Assembly: GCA_021819725.1 (NCBI GenBank)
Contig: JAKAQR010000010.1
Location: 1-64,000 of the forward strand
DNA from: Actinomycetes bacterium
Lineage (GTDB): Bacteria; Actinomycetota; Acidimicrobiia; Acidimicrobiales; Acidimicrobiaceae
Direction of reading: 5' to 3'
Length of the DNA: 64,000 nucleotides
The position numbers were made by a program, and so were the translations under genes. Positions 26,141 to 36,807 of this stretch are shown piece by piece. Numbering within the stretch: position 1 is the stretch's first letter; the number at the start of each line of letters is the position of its first letter. Below the pieces are notes generated by a model. It was given only the letters and a program-made list of their open reading frames with translations. It was not told the origin of the DNA and did no database searches.

Positions 26141-26174
26141 GACGACAACTAGGCGACCCCGCCTAGTTGTCGTC
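26141..26174. terminator. hairpin between kdpC and the convergent kdpD N-terminal gene
   Basis: Perfect 15-bp arms (26141-26155 and 26160-26174) enclose a 4-base loop. The right arm includes the last codons and stop of the minus-strand gene. Its place between convergent genes suggests a bidirectional terminator, though no long U-tract follows on either side. Confidence 0.6.
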
Positions 26175-27314
26175 AATCTCAGCAAGTCCTGGGTCATAGT
26201 CGCGGATCCCGATCACATGGACATCAATGCCCAGCGGACCGACTTTACGAAGGACCTGATTGACGATAGAACCCTTCAACAGTTCATCGCGCCGAGAACG
26301 CTTTGAGGCACCGATGACAATCTGGGTGATCTGATGCTCGAGCGCGGTCTCAACCATGACATCGGCCACCTTGGTACCGTACTTCTCCAAGAAGACAACC
26401 CCAAGATCATGGCTCAACTTCCTGAGCGCCTCGATCTCCCGGGAAGCCGACTCCGATATGTCGGTGTCGGGCATGATCAACAACGAGCGCAGGTCCGCCT
26501 TAGATCGAGCCGCCATCCTCGCCGCCCGACGAAGAACCCGTGGAGTCTCCGGCGAGAGGCTCAATCCCACCAAGTAACGCTCTCTCGTCTCAAAAACTCT
26601 CCGACCCTGTCGGTTTGCGAACGACAAGAGCAGATCTTCGTCCGCTTCGTCAGCCACAAAACGCAGGGCCAACTCTCGCAGGGCGGTCAGATTCTGCGTG
26701 GTGAAGAAGTTGTCAAGTGCCGACTGGATCTTCGACTCGGGGTAGATGTTGCCGTGAAGCATTCGCCGCCGCAGTTGCTGTGGGGAGGAGTCGATCAGCT
26801 CGAGCTGATCGGCTTGGCGTACCACCCAGTCCGGTACCCGCTCGGAGATTCGGACTCCGAGCATCTCCTCAACCGCACCGGCGATGCTCTCGATATGTTG
26901 CACGTTCAGAGTTGCGATGACATCGATTCCCGCATTCAGCAGATCAAGCACATCCTCATAACGCTTTTCATGTGGTCCGGATCCTGGAATATTGGTATGT
27001 GCGAGCTCATCCACCAGCACCACATCAGGATGACGAGCCACAACCGCCGCGGTGTCCATCTCCATGAATTGACGCCCTTGGTAGGTCACCACCCGTTGGG
27101 GAATCACAGGAATCTCGCGGATCAGCTCCTGGGTGTGGACCCGCCCATGGGTCTCAACCAACCCGATCACCACATCGGCACCGCGTTGCATCCGCCGCCA
27201 ACCCTCGTCCAACATGGCGCAGGTCTTACCCACCCCCGCCATCGCCCCCAGATAGATACGAAATCGACCGGCAGCCTCGACCTCATTGCTTGCGGATTGT
27301 TCCACGCTCGACAT
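26163..27314 (-). CDS. kdpD: KdpD N-terminal sensory half (KdpD domain plus USP domain), separate gene
   Basis: Protein of 383 residues matching only the cytoplasmic N-terminal half of KdpD. The ATG at 27314 is preferred to an in-frame TTG at 27332. The KdpD domain has Walker A (GAMAGVGKT) near residue 22 and a Walker B-like DELAHTNIPGS near residue 115. A universal-stress-protein domain follows from about residue 240, with the end motif GASKRSRRDELLKGSIVNQV. In most bacteria this part is fused to the membrane sensor and kinase. Here those lie in a separate divergent gene (27377-28852). It probably binds the kinase in trans and tunes its response to potassium or cyclic di-AMP. Confidence 0.92.
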   Translation of the reverse strand: MSSVEQSASNEVEAAGRFRIYLGAMAGVGKTCAMLDEGWRRMQRGADVVIGLVETHGRVHTQELIREIPVIPQRVVTYQGRQFMEMDTAAVVARHPDVVLVDELAHTNIPGSGPHEKRYEDVLDLLNAGIDVIATLNVQHIESIAGAVEEMLGVRISERVPDWVVRQADQLELIDSSPQQLRRRMLHGNIYPESKIQSALDNFFTTQNLTALRELALRFVADEADEDLLLSFANRQGRRVFETRERYLVGLSLSPETPRVLRRAARMAARSKADLRSLLIMPDTDISESASREIEALRKLSHDLGVVFLEKYGTKVADVMVETALEHQITQIVIGASKRSRRDELLKGSIVNQVLRKVGPLGIDVHVIGIRDYDPGLAEIDDN

Positions 27315-27376
27315 ACCTCGGTCTATCTCCAAGTCGACAATGATACGATCTCTATACTAGGGGCGGTGGACAGAAT

Positions 27377-28852
27377 ATGATGGGTAGAGCGATCACAGCA
27401 CACGACCGATCAGCGTTGCTTGGATCGGGTCTCAGTATTTTCATGATCGGTGTGTTTTCGGCGCTGCTGGTACCATTGCGCACGCATCTCCCACCCGCAT
27501 CCATCGCGCTCATTCTTGTCGTCCCTCTGGTGGCCAGCATCGCCGTTGGCGGCATCTCGGCCGGAGTAGTCGCCACCCTTGCTGGTTTTGGCGCCTACGA
27601 TCTCTTTTTTATCCCTCCTTATGGCACCCTCGCTGTAGGGGTAGCGTCAAATTGGATACCCCTTGGTGTCTATGCTTTGGTCGGTCTCGTCACTGTCCTG
27701 ATTGACCGTCGCTTCCGACTCCAAAGAGAGCGCGCCCTCTACCAGGCGCATATTCTCGAACAACTGGCCAATCTTCCCGCTACGCTCATCAGTGAGCGCT
27801 CCCTTGAGGGTGTGTGGCGAAGCGCCACTGAACAGATCGTTCAGCTCCTGGATCTCCAAGGGGCGATGGCGTTGCGCCCAACAGACAACCTGCTCCGACC
27901 GGCGAACATCGTCGGCGACCACCAGATGGCCACCTCGATAGCCAGCGCCTTTGTTGGATCAAACGGCATGGCTCGGAGTGGGGAGATCACCATTGAGGGA
28001 ATACGAGTCCGCTCCTTTGCCTTATCGACGCTCAGCGACAACTTCGGGTTCCTGGTGATCTGGAGCGATGACCTGCCTGATAGCCTCGTGCAGGCACTGA
28101 ATGTGGTAGCCAACCAGATATCTGCCGCCCTTGAGCGAACACAGCTCCATGAGACGCGCCTCAAACTCGATACGCTCCAACAGATCGACGGTTGGCGCGC
28201 CTCCCTCCTGAGAACGGTGTCCCATGACCTGTTGACACCACTTGCTGGCATCAAGACCGCCACCACCGCGCTCAACGAATTCGGTGATGGCCTCGAACCA
28301 CACGAGCGCGAACAGCTCCTGGATACCGCACTCAGCCAAATCGACCGATCTATTCAGTTGGTCAGTGATCTACTCAATGTCACGCGAATCGAGGCCGGCG
28401 CCTTTCATCTCCAGTATCGGTCGGTGAACCTGATCGAGTTAATCCAAGAGGTAGCAATGGGTATCGATTTTCTCTCGGTCGAATCAAAGCTCGACCTCTC
28501 TGCACCGCCTGAACTACCCCTGGCTCGGGTTGACGTTGGGTTGGTACGCGAGGTGATCTGGAATCTGCTCGATAATGCTGTCCGTCACTCGCCAATCGGT
28601 GACGTGGTCCAGGTAGCGATCGAACTCGACAAGGCGTTCTTTGTCGTCCACATCCACGATACCGGCCGACTCGTCGAGGGTGCAGATCAGATACGGCTCT
28701 TTGAGTGGTTCCATGCCGTAGGCAAGAGTGGGCGCAGTGGATTAGGCCTTGCAATTGCACGATCCTTCATCGAGGCCCACCATGGTCAGCTCTCAGTGCA
28801 TACGACAGAGAGCGGAACGACCTTCACCTTCACGCTCCCAAGGCAACCATGA
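27377..28852 (+). CDS. kdpD: KdpD C-terminal half: DUF4118 membrane sensor histidine kinase
   Basis: Protein of 491 residues. Four membrane helices of the DUF4118 module occupy about residues 15-115, followed by a GAF-like domain (about 130-265). The HisKA helix carries the phosphorylated His in RTVSHDLLTPLAG near residue 282. The HATPase domain has the N box WNLLDNAVRH and G2 box GRSGLGLAIA. The G1 box reads HDTGRL where DxGxG is usual. The KdpD/USP half is absent and is encoded on the other strand. The stop overlaps the kdpE start (ATGA), so kinase and regulator are coupled. Confidence 0.92.
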   Translation: MMGRAITAHDRSALLGSGLSIFMIGVFSALLVPLRTHLPPASIALILVVPLVASIAVGGISAGVVATLAGFGAYDLFFIPPYGTLAVGVASNWIPLGVYALVGLVTVLIDRRFRLQRERALYQAHILEQLANLPATLISERSLEGVWRSATEQIVQLLDLQGAMALRPTDNLLRPANIVGDHQMATSIASAFVGSNGMARSGEITIEGIRVRSFALSTLSDNFGFLVIWSDDLPDSLVQALNVVANQISAALERTQLHETRLKLDTLQQIDGWRASLLRTVSHDLLTPLAGIKTATTALNEFGDGLEPHEREQLLDTALSQIDRSIQLVSDLLNVTRIEAGAFHLQYRSVNLIELIQEVAMGIDFLSVESKLDLSAPPELPLARVDVGLVREVIWNLLDNAVRHSPIGDVVQVAIELDKAFFVVHIHDTGRLVEGADQIRLFEWFHAVGKSGRSGLGLAIARSFIEAHHGQLSVHTTESGTTFTFTLPRQP

Positions 28853-29529
28853 CCTCCGTTCTTATCATCGACGATGACCCAGCACTCAGTAGAGTGCTCC
28901 GCATTGGATTGAGCGCCGCGGGCTATGACGTCACCGTTGCCCTGCGGGGTCTGGATGGACTGGCTCGGGCCATCCAGGATCATCCTGATCTTTTGGTCGT
29001 CGACCTTGGTCTACCGGACATCGATGGCGTGACCCTCGTTGCAGAGCTACGTCGCTATCACAAGAAGGGCCTTGTCGTCCTCTCAGCGGCAGGCGATGAA
29101 CACACCAAAGTCAAAGCCCTCGACCGTGGTGCCGATGACTATGTCACCAAGCCCTTCGGGTTGAGCGAGTTCGAAGCTCGACTACGCGCACTGGAGCGCC
29201 GCATGGACCTAGCCGCTCCGATGGTCACCGAGATAACCGCTGCGCCAGGATTGGTGATCGACCTCGCAAAACGTCGCGTGATCGACGATGTCCAAGGTGA
29301 GATCCGACTCACGCCGCGAGAATTTGATCTCCTACGGTTCTTGGTTGAAAATCAACGGCGTCTCTGCACGCATCAGCTCCTCCTGACGACCCTCTGGGGA
29401 GAGGGCTACGACGACCCGCACCATGTACGTGTGTACGTCAATCGACTGCGAACCAAGTTGGGTCCATCCAGCCAATACCTCCGGTCCAGAGCTGGACTGG
29501 GCTACCTCTGGGAGAGCGAGGCTCCGTGA
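28849..29529 (+). CDS. kdpE: OmpR-family response regulator
   Basis: Response regulator of 226 residues. The receiver domain has the acidic pocket DDD at residues 8-10, phosphorylated D52 (VVDLGLPDIDG) and the conserved Lys in VTKPFG near residue 102. The C-terminal winged helix reads LTPREFDLLRFLVENQRR then HHVRVYVNRLRTKLG. A longer open frame begins at 28705, but the ATG at 28849 overlaps the kinase stop and gives the family length. It is expected to activate kdpABC on potassium limitation. Confidence 0.93.
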   Translation: MTSVLIIDDDPALSRVLRIGLSAAGYDVTVALRGLDGLARAIQDHPDLLVVDLGLPDIDGVTLVAELRRYHKKGLVVLSAAGDEHTKVKALDRGADDYVTKPFGLSEFEARLRALERRMDLAAPMVTEITAAPGLVIDLAKRRVIDDVQGEIRLTPREFDLLRFLVENQRRLCTHQLLLTTLWGEGYDDPHHVRVYVNRLRTKLGPSSQYLRSRAGLGYLWESEAP

Positions 29530-30149
29530 CAACCGTTACCCATGGATACCCTCTCGGTCACTACCAACACGCTCTACGACCCATGCGATACCTTCGCTGC
29601 GGCCGTTCGCTCCATCTGGGAGAGCTATCTCTGTCTTCTCCTGATCTCCAAGGGGGCCTTCCTGATCGCGTAGTCTGCCAAGGCAATCGCCGATGCGAGC
29701 ACCATGGTGCTAATCGGATTGACACCCAAGATCGTCAGCTCGACCGCCATCGCCGCGATCACGACGCTCAAGAGTAGGCGGGGAACGTCCCTTCCAGAGC
29801 GTCCAGCCGCAGACCAATCACCGCAACCTCTACCCCATGCGAGCGCTCGAATCTCTGCCGAGAGATACTAGAGTTTTCGCGAACGCTCACACGTGGCGCG
29901 TGGGAAGCTTCACGAACCCGGCATGCTGGTCCTAGCGATACAGGCGCAAGTCGCGCGATTCATAAGAGGGTGCATCGATAGTACTACTTTGTGTCTGCGC
30001 ATTCACGCCTCGCGGAGTCGTATCGATTCGCACCTCCAATGGTCGTTTGACCAGTCAGGTAGGTGCGAATTGTCACTGGTGAACCTTTCGCAGCCCGGTG
30101 GAGATCAGGAAGCCTCTCGTCAGATCCAATCACCGTTTCCGCAGAAGCC
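29530..30149. other. 620-bp stretch after kdpE, mostly without genes
   Basis: The first part holds a hydrophobic minus-strand fragment (listed separately). From 29870 to 30149 nothing convincing is visible; open frames there have no family resemblance. Confidence 0.35.
29628..29867 (-). pseudogene. possible membrane-protein gene remnant (C-terminal fragment)
   Basis: Open frame of 80 codons between two stops, lacking a good start at its upstream end. It encodes a hydrophobic pair of segments (LLLSVVIAAMAVELTILGVN, PISTMVLASAIALADYAIR) followed by a basic tail and a stop at 29625-29627. The sequence looks like the C-terminal end of a transporter. No family can be named with confidence. Confidence 0.3.
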
Positions 30150-30953
30150 TCACTGGCGGAGAGCTGCTGCTTTGCCGCCACGGCGCGCCGCGGTCTCGAG
30201 CAAGGTGAGCCCGTCAAGACCCGGTAGTCGCGAAAATTTCCGGTCGACCCTTTGTGCGGCTACCAGACCCTCTTCATCGGCGAATAGATAGGATGCCATA
30301 TGAGCGACTTCGCTATTGGAGACAACTCCACTACCCACTGGGGCCCAGAACTTGGTGAGGGCGAATCGAGCCAGACGCTGCGCACGTCTGCTCTTCAAGA
30401 GACGTTTCCGAGCCTCACCCTCATAGAAGTCAAGGTGTCTACCCTCCTGTTTCATGATCCGACGAACGAGTTCAGAGAGCTCCGGGTGTTGGGCTTTGGC
30501 GATCATTCTTGCGTACGCCGCCTGGGCAGTCAACTCGTTGATCGCACCCCAACACATCTGGATTGCAACAAAATCGTCTGCGATCAACGACCCAATATTG
30601 AAGGTCAATAGTCGTAGTTCATCAAGCCATTTTCGCTCACGACGAAGGTCTTGTGCTGACTCTTTAGCTCCCGGTAATCGGTGCAGTTCGAGCACCTGAC
30701 CAAGTGCTTCTCCATGCCAAAATTCCTCGTAGTTCCAGCAAGCGAGGAACGCGGTGATATCTGGATCGCGATGCGCGCTCGTGGCCAAGATCTCTCGAAG
30801 ATAGCAGATTGTATGACTCTCAACATCGCACATGTAACGGAGGCAACGGAGCGTTTCCACTGCTAACGGTTGCGTCTCGAAGGAGTTAAAATCGATCCCT
30901 TCAAGATCTACTCGAGCCGAACGCCCGATAATAGAACGACTAGATACAGGCAT
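30150..30953 (-). CDS. ferritin-like diiron-fold protein
   Basis: Protein of 267 residues from ATG 30953 (an in-frame GTG lies at 30971; neither start has a strong ribosome binding site). It is helical, with two acidic/His helices typical of the ferritin-like diiron fold: ACWNYEEFWHGEALGQVLE near residues 73-91 and KQEGRHLDFYEGEARKRL near residues 164-181. An ELTAQAAY segment lies between. This resembles acyl-ACP desaturase-like and other ferritin-like proteins of actinobacteria. The reaction is unknown; an oxygen-dependent oxidase or desaturase role is possible. Confidence 0.7.
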   Translation of the reverse strand: MPVSSRSIIGRSARVDLEGIDFNSFETQPLAVETLRCLRYMCDVESHTICYLREILATSAHRDPDITAFLACWNYEEFWHGEALGQVLELHRLPGAKESAQDLRRERKWLDELRLLTFNIGSLIADDFVAIQMCWGAINELTAQAAYARMIAKAQHPELSELVRRIMKQEGRHLDFYEGEARKRLLKSRRAQRLARFALTKFWAPVGSGVVSNSEVAHMASYLFADEEGLVAAQRVDRKFSRLPGLDGLTLLETAARRGGKAAALRQ

Positions 30954-31134
30954 ATCATTTCTTCGTTCCACGAGCGGTCTCTGGATGTTCGGTTCACCGA
31001 CAACTGTTGTTCGTTAGCTCGCATCCAGAGAACAACCAATAAACAGGCCGGAGTTCCTCACCCTATCTACGATGTCGTCAATGCCCTATCGAGCTTGCTG
31101 ATCGATCGCAGTCGAAGAGATTGATGGTAAGCCA

Positions 31135-31911
31135 TCAACAATAAGGTTGCTTCTCTTGCTCAGTCAACAGTAGATTGCGAATCGAATCAATCTCATCATC
31201 AGCGATGCCCTGCGCCCGCAACCACTCCTCGATTGATCCAGCTGAACTTCGAATCCGCTCCAGTACTGCGAGGATCGTCTCCGGATTGGAGGAGAACAAC
31301 ACTGCAGGGATCTGCTGTATGACCTCAAGCTCTTGCGGTTGTGTACTTCGCATGCGATCAAACCATGCCTTGGTCGCCCTATCCGTCAACTGATAGTCCC
31401 GTGCGATACTCTCATCTGGTACGCCAAGGAGGTCGAGCAGCAAGGCGGCAATCAATCCCGTCCGATCCTTGCCGGCAACGCAGTGGAAGACGAGCGGGTA
31501 GCTCGTGGGAAGCGCAAAGAGGTGGAAACTCGCTACGATAGCATCCGCGCCGCGTTCCAACAGATGCAGATAGCGGGTATTGATGTACGTTTGGTCATCC
31601 ACGCCGGGACTGTGCACACCAACCACGTCTTCCACCAACGAGAGATGGGCATAGGTCAATGGTGATGGATACTCGTCAACGGGAAAACGACCGAGTCGAT
31701 CAACCTCCTCACTACTGCGCAGGTCGATCACGGTACGGAGACCGAGCCCTCCAAGACGATCGATGTCAGAGCTTGTCAACTGCGCTAAGTTATCCGCACG
31801 ATACACCAGACCCAGGCGAACACGTCGCTCGGTAATGGTTGGGTAACCGCCAAGGTCGCGAAAGTTCAATGGACCTTGTAACTGGATCCGAGGATCGAGT
31901 TCTCCCATCAT
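31135..31911 (-). CDS. tyrosine-protein phosphatase (Y_phosphatase3 family)
   Basis: Protein of 258 residues. The N-terminal motif LNFRDLGGYPT is a hallmark of the PtpB-like family, and the CX5R catalytic loop is HCVAGKDRTGL with nucleophile C144 and R150. A C-terminal helical part with LGVPDESIARDYQLT follows, as in relatives that act on phosphotyrosine and phosphoinositides. It lies downstream of gyrA on the same strand but with a 98-base gap. No signal peptide is visible. Confidence 0.87.
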   Translation of the reverse strand: MMGELDPRIQLQGPLNFRDLGGYPTITERRVRLGLVYRADNLAQLTSSDIDRLGGLGLRTVIDLRSSEEVDRLGRFPVDEYPSPLTYAHLSLVEDVVGVHSPGVDDQTYINTRYLHLLERGADAIVASFHLFALPTSYPLVFHCVAGKDRTGLIAALLLDLLGVPDESIARDYQLTDRATKAWFDRMRSTQPQELEVIQQIPAVLFSSNPETILAVLERIRSSAGSIEEWLRAQGIADDEIDSIRNLLLTEQEKQPYC

Positions 31912-32009
31912 TTTCGTTCCTTGTGCCTCTCTATCGCCATCCTCGCCTCGTTGCCGCTACCTCTATGTGCCCTCAGCCTCGCCAGGAACCCAGTAGGAAG
32001 TCCAAGAAC

Positions 32010-34469
32010 CTAGGTCTCATCCTCTATCTCTGAATCCTGCACGACCCCTACCGAAGAGATCACCTCGGAACCCTGGAGGGTCATCAACTTGACCCCGGTA
32101 GCGATTTTTCCTTGCGCAGAGATCGACTTCGCCCGTACGCGAATTGTTTGTCCATTGGAGCTCACGATAATCAGCTGCTCGTCCTTGGATACGAACTCCG
32201 CTGCGACGAGATGGCCTTTTTGAGCCGTCAGCTTCATCCCGTGGACACCAGCGCCACCACGCTTCTGTGCTGAGAAATAGTGCGGGCTGATGCGTTTGCC
32301 ATAGCCGTTGGAGGTGACCAAGACTACTTCACGATCGTCATCAATCATGTCTCCCCCGATAACCCGATCATTAGGTCGCATGCGCATCGCCTTAACCCCA
32401 GCCGTTGCGCGTCCTGTTGATCGCACCTCTTCAATGGAGAAGCGGATCACCATCCCGTCCTTCGAGAAGATCATGGCCTCCTGTTCGGCGTGGGCCGTCA
32501 TCACCTTGACGAGGCTATCGCCTTCACGTAGATCGATCGCTATCAATCCATCGCGTCGCGACCGAGCATACTCGGGCATCGGTGTTCGCTTGATCATCCC
32601 CTGTTCGGTAATGAACACAAGGTCGGTCATCTCCGGAAAATCCTTTGTCCCCATCACCGCAGCGATAGACTCCCCATCCTGAAGAGGGATCAGGTTCACC
32701 ATGGCTGTACCACGAGCGCTACGCTCGAGCCTTGGAAGCTCGTAGCCACGGAGCTGATAGACCTTGCCTCTCGACGAAAAGATAAGAATCTTCGAGAGCA
32801 TGGAGGAAGGAATGAGATGGCTAATACCATCCTCCTCCTTAACCTTGGCACCAACCACTCCTCGGCCCCCACGGTTTTGCGCACGAAACGACGCCTCTGG
32901 CACCGCCTTGATGTACCCCGATCGAGAGATCATCACCACCAAGTTCTCATCTTCGATCAGGTCCTCTGCTGAGAACTCGCCTGGATCGATGACAAACTGC
33001 GATCGCCGCGGCTGTTCGTAGGGTTGCGACGCCTCGACCAACTCCTCCTTGACGATCGTGTCAAGACGTACCCGATCACCAAGGATGGCCTCTAGATCAG
33101 CGATCGACAGATGGAGCTGTACCGACTCCTCCTCAAGTTCGGACCGACCCAGGCGTGTCAATCGCCCGAGTGTCATGTCGAGAATGTGGTTGGCCTGTAA
33201 CTCCGAGAAGTCGAATGGGCTCGCCATCAACACCTCGCGTGCCTCCCGCCGGTCCGCTGACCCTCGAATCGCTTGAATCACAGCGTCGAGCTGATCGATG
33301 CAGCGTAACAAGCCATCGACGATGTGCAGCCGTTCACGTGCCTTTCGCAGTCGATACTCCGACCGGCGTGTCACTACCTCACGCTGATGGTCGATGTACA
33401 CCTGGATCGCTTGGAGCAGGTTGAGAGTCCGCGGGACGCCATCGACAATGGCGAGCATGTTGATCGCAAAACTCGATTGCAACGGGGTGAGCTTATAGAG
33501 ATTATTCAGGACAACATTTGGGTTCGCGTCGCGCTTGAGCTCAATCACAAAACGACTCTCTCGCCCGGAGGAGTAGTTCTGAACATCAGAGATACCATCG
33601 ATCAACTTGTCCTCGACAAGCTTCTTAATGCGCTCAGCAATCTGCTCAAAGGAGGTCTGGAATGGAATATCGGTTACGACAATCTGCGAACGATTCTTTA
33701 CTTCCTCAATCTCAGCAACTGCTCGGAGGCGAACCGACCCTCTCCCTGTTCGATAGGCTGCCACAATACCCTCGCGTCCGAGTATCTGACCACCCGTAGG
33801 AAAGTCAGGTCCCGGAACGATGCTCAAAAGATCGTCAACCACCGCATCTGGGTGGTCGATCACATAGATCACCGCCTGCACGACTTCGGCCAAGTTGTGC
33901 GACGGAATCTGTGTCGCCATTCCAACCGCGATCCCTTGTGACCCATTCACGAGGAGGTTGGGGAACCTCGCTGGAAGCACGGAGGGCTCAACGGATTGAG
34001 AATCATAGTTCGGTACGAAGTCAACCGTCTCCTCGTCGATGCTAGCGAGCATCTGGAGAGCGATTGGAGCCAATCGACACTCGGTATAGCGAGAAGCGGC
34101 AGGTCCTGTCGAGGGATCAGGAGCTCCAAAATTACCATGCCCGTCGATCAGGGGATGGAGTAGCGAGAAGTCCTGCACCATACGAGCCAAGGCGTCGTAG
34201 ATAGCCGCGTCACCGTGAGGGTGAAATTTACCCATCACATCACCAACGACCTTGGCACACTTGACGTGGGGTCGATCAGGTCGATAACCGTTATCGAACA
34301 TCGAGTAAAGGATCCGTCGGTGAACCGGCTTCAAACCGTCACGGGCATCGGGCAAGGCACGCGAAATGATGACCGACATGGAGTATTCAAGGAAGGAACG
34401 CTCCATCTCCTCCTGTAACTCTACTAACTGAACTTGGGTGGGTTCGAAACCCTCTGGATCGTCTGGCAT
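32010..34469 (-). CDS. gyrA: DNA gyrase subunit A
   Basis: Subunit A of the type II topoisomerase, 819 residues. It cuts and rejoins DNA with catalytic Tyr128 in ASRYTECRLAP. The quinolone region reads HPHGDAAIYDALARM: the position of E. coli Ser83 is Ala88 and the position of Asp87 is retained as Asp92. The C-terminal beta-pinwheel contains the GyrA-box-like QKRGGAGVHGMK. It lies 8 bases after gyrB and is transcribed away from oriC. Confidence 0.97.
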   Translation of the reverse strand: MPDDPEGFEPTQVQLVELQEEMERSFLEYSMSVIISRALPDARDGLKPVHRRILYSMFDNGYRPDRPHVKCAKVVGDVMGKFHPHGDAAIYDALARMVQDFSLLHPLIDGHGNFGAPDPSTGPAASRYTECRLAPIALQMLASIDEETVDFVPNYDSQSVEPSVLPARFPNLLVNGSQGIAVGMATQIPSHNLAEVVQAVIYVIDHPDAVVDDLLSIVPGPDFPTGGQILGREGIVAAYRTGRGSVRLRAVAEIEEVKNRSQIVVTDIPFQTSFEQIAERIKKLVEDKLIDGISDVQNYSSGRESRFVIELKRDANPNVVLNNLYKLTPLQSSFAINMLAIVDGVPRTLNLLQAIQVYIDHQREVVTRRSEYRLRKARERLHIVDGLLRCIDQLDAVIQAIRGSADRREAREVLMASPFDFSELQANHILDMTLGRLTRLGRSELEEESVQLHLSIADLEAILGDRVRLDTIVKEELVEASQPYEQPRRSQFVIDPGEFSAEDLIEDENLVVMISRSGYIKAVPEASFRAQNRGGRGVVGAKVKEEDGISHLIPSSMLSKILIFSSRGKVYQLRGYELPRLERSARGTAMVNLIPLQDGESIAAVMGTKDFPEMTDLVFITEQGMIKRTPMPEYARSRRDGLIAIDLREGDSLVKVMTAHAEQEAMIFSKDGMVIRFSIEEVRSTGRATAGVKAMRMRPNDRVIGGDMIDDDREVVLVTSNGYGKRISPHYFSAQKRGGAGVHGMKLTAQKGHLVAAEFVSKDEQLIIVSSNGQTIRVRAKSISAQGKIATGVKLMTLQGSEVISSVGVVQDSEIEDET

Positions 34470-34477
34470 ACCGCTCC

Positions 34478-36415
<1,938 letters not shown>

Positions 36416-36486
36416 TCACTCCTTCATCTTGCACGACTGTCTAGTCAAGAAAAATCGCTTGGATTCATTCTACTAGGTGAGGGGCG

Positions 36487-36807
36487 TCAAGGTGCCTTTT
36501 GAACAGCAACGATACGCACTTGTCCACTGAAACCAAGGCTCTCTAGTTGTGTCGCTAACTGCGAGGATCGCAGTTTCACTAGTGGTACTATTTCTCTTGT
36601 TGTCGTGACTACAATATCTCCCTTTCTTCCTAGGTCGATGGCGATACCCTGAGCCACATCGATGCCGAATAAACCATCAAGAACACCCTGAACTTCGACC
36701 AACTTAGCATGATCGATAAGTTGTAAGTCGTCCACTACTGCCAGAAGAACAGCTCGAATTGAAGCAGGGTTCTTTGACCGACTTTGGTTAGTGTGCGTTA
36801 GATACAA
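36487..36807 (-). CDS. DUF721/DciA-like protein
   Basis: Protein of 106 residues between recF and gyrB, the place of the DUF721 gene (Rv0004) in actinobacteria. DUF721/DciA proteins help load the replicative helicase. The frame extends far upstream inside recF, but the TTG at 36807 has AAGGAGG 5 bases before it, so the real overlap with recF is 20 bases. A short basic N-terminus leads to SIRAVLLAVVDDLQL, then an alpha/beta core ending in LESLGFSGQVRIVAVQ. The usual W-x-x-x-V-G helix motif is weak here, so identity rests partly on position. Confidence 0.7.
   Translation of the reverse strand: MYLTHTNQSRSKNPASIRAVLLAVVDDLQLIDHAKLVEVQGVLDGLFGIDVAQGIAIDLGRKGDIVVTTTREIVPLVKLRSSQLATQLESLGFSGQVRIVAVQKAP

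Noticed and set aside
26334..27380. Open frame of 348 codons on the plus strand
   Set aside because: It is antisense to the KdpD N-terminal gene, whose motifs are unmistakable; the plus-strand translation is His/Gln/Leu-rich and matches nothing.
29893..30291. Open frame of 132 codons on the plus strand
   Set aside because: It overlaps the end of the ferritin-like gene antisense and lacks any recognisable motif.
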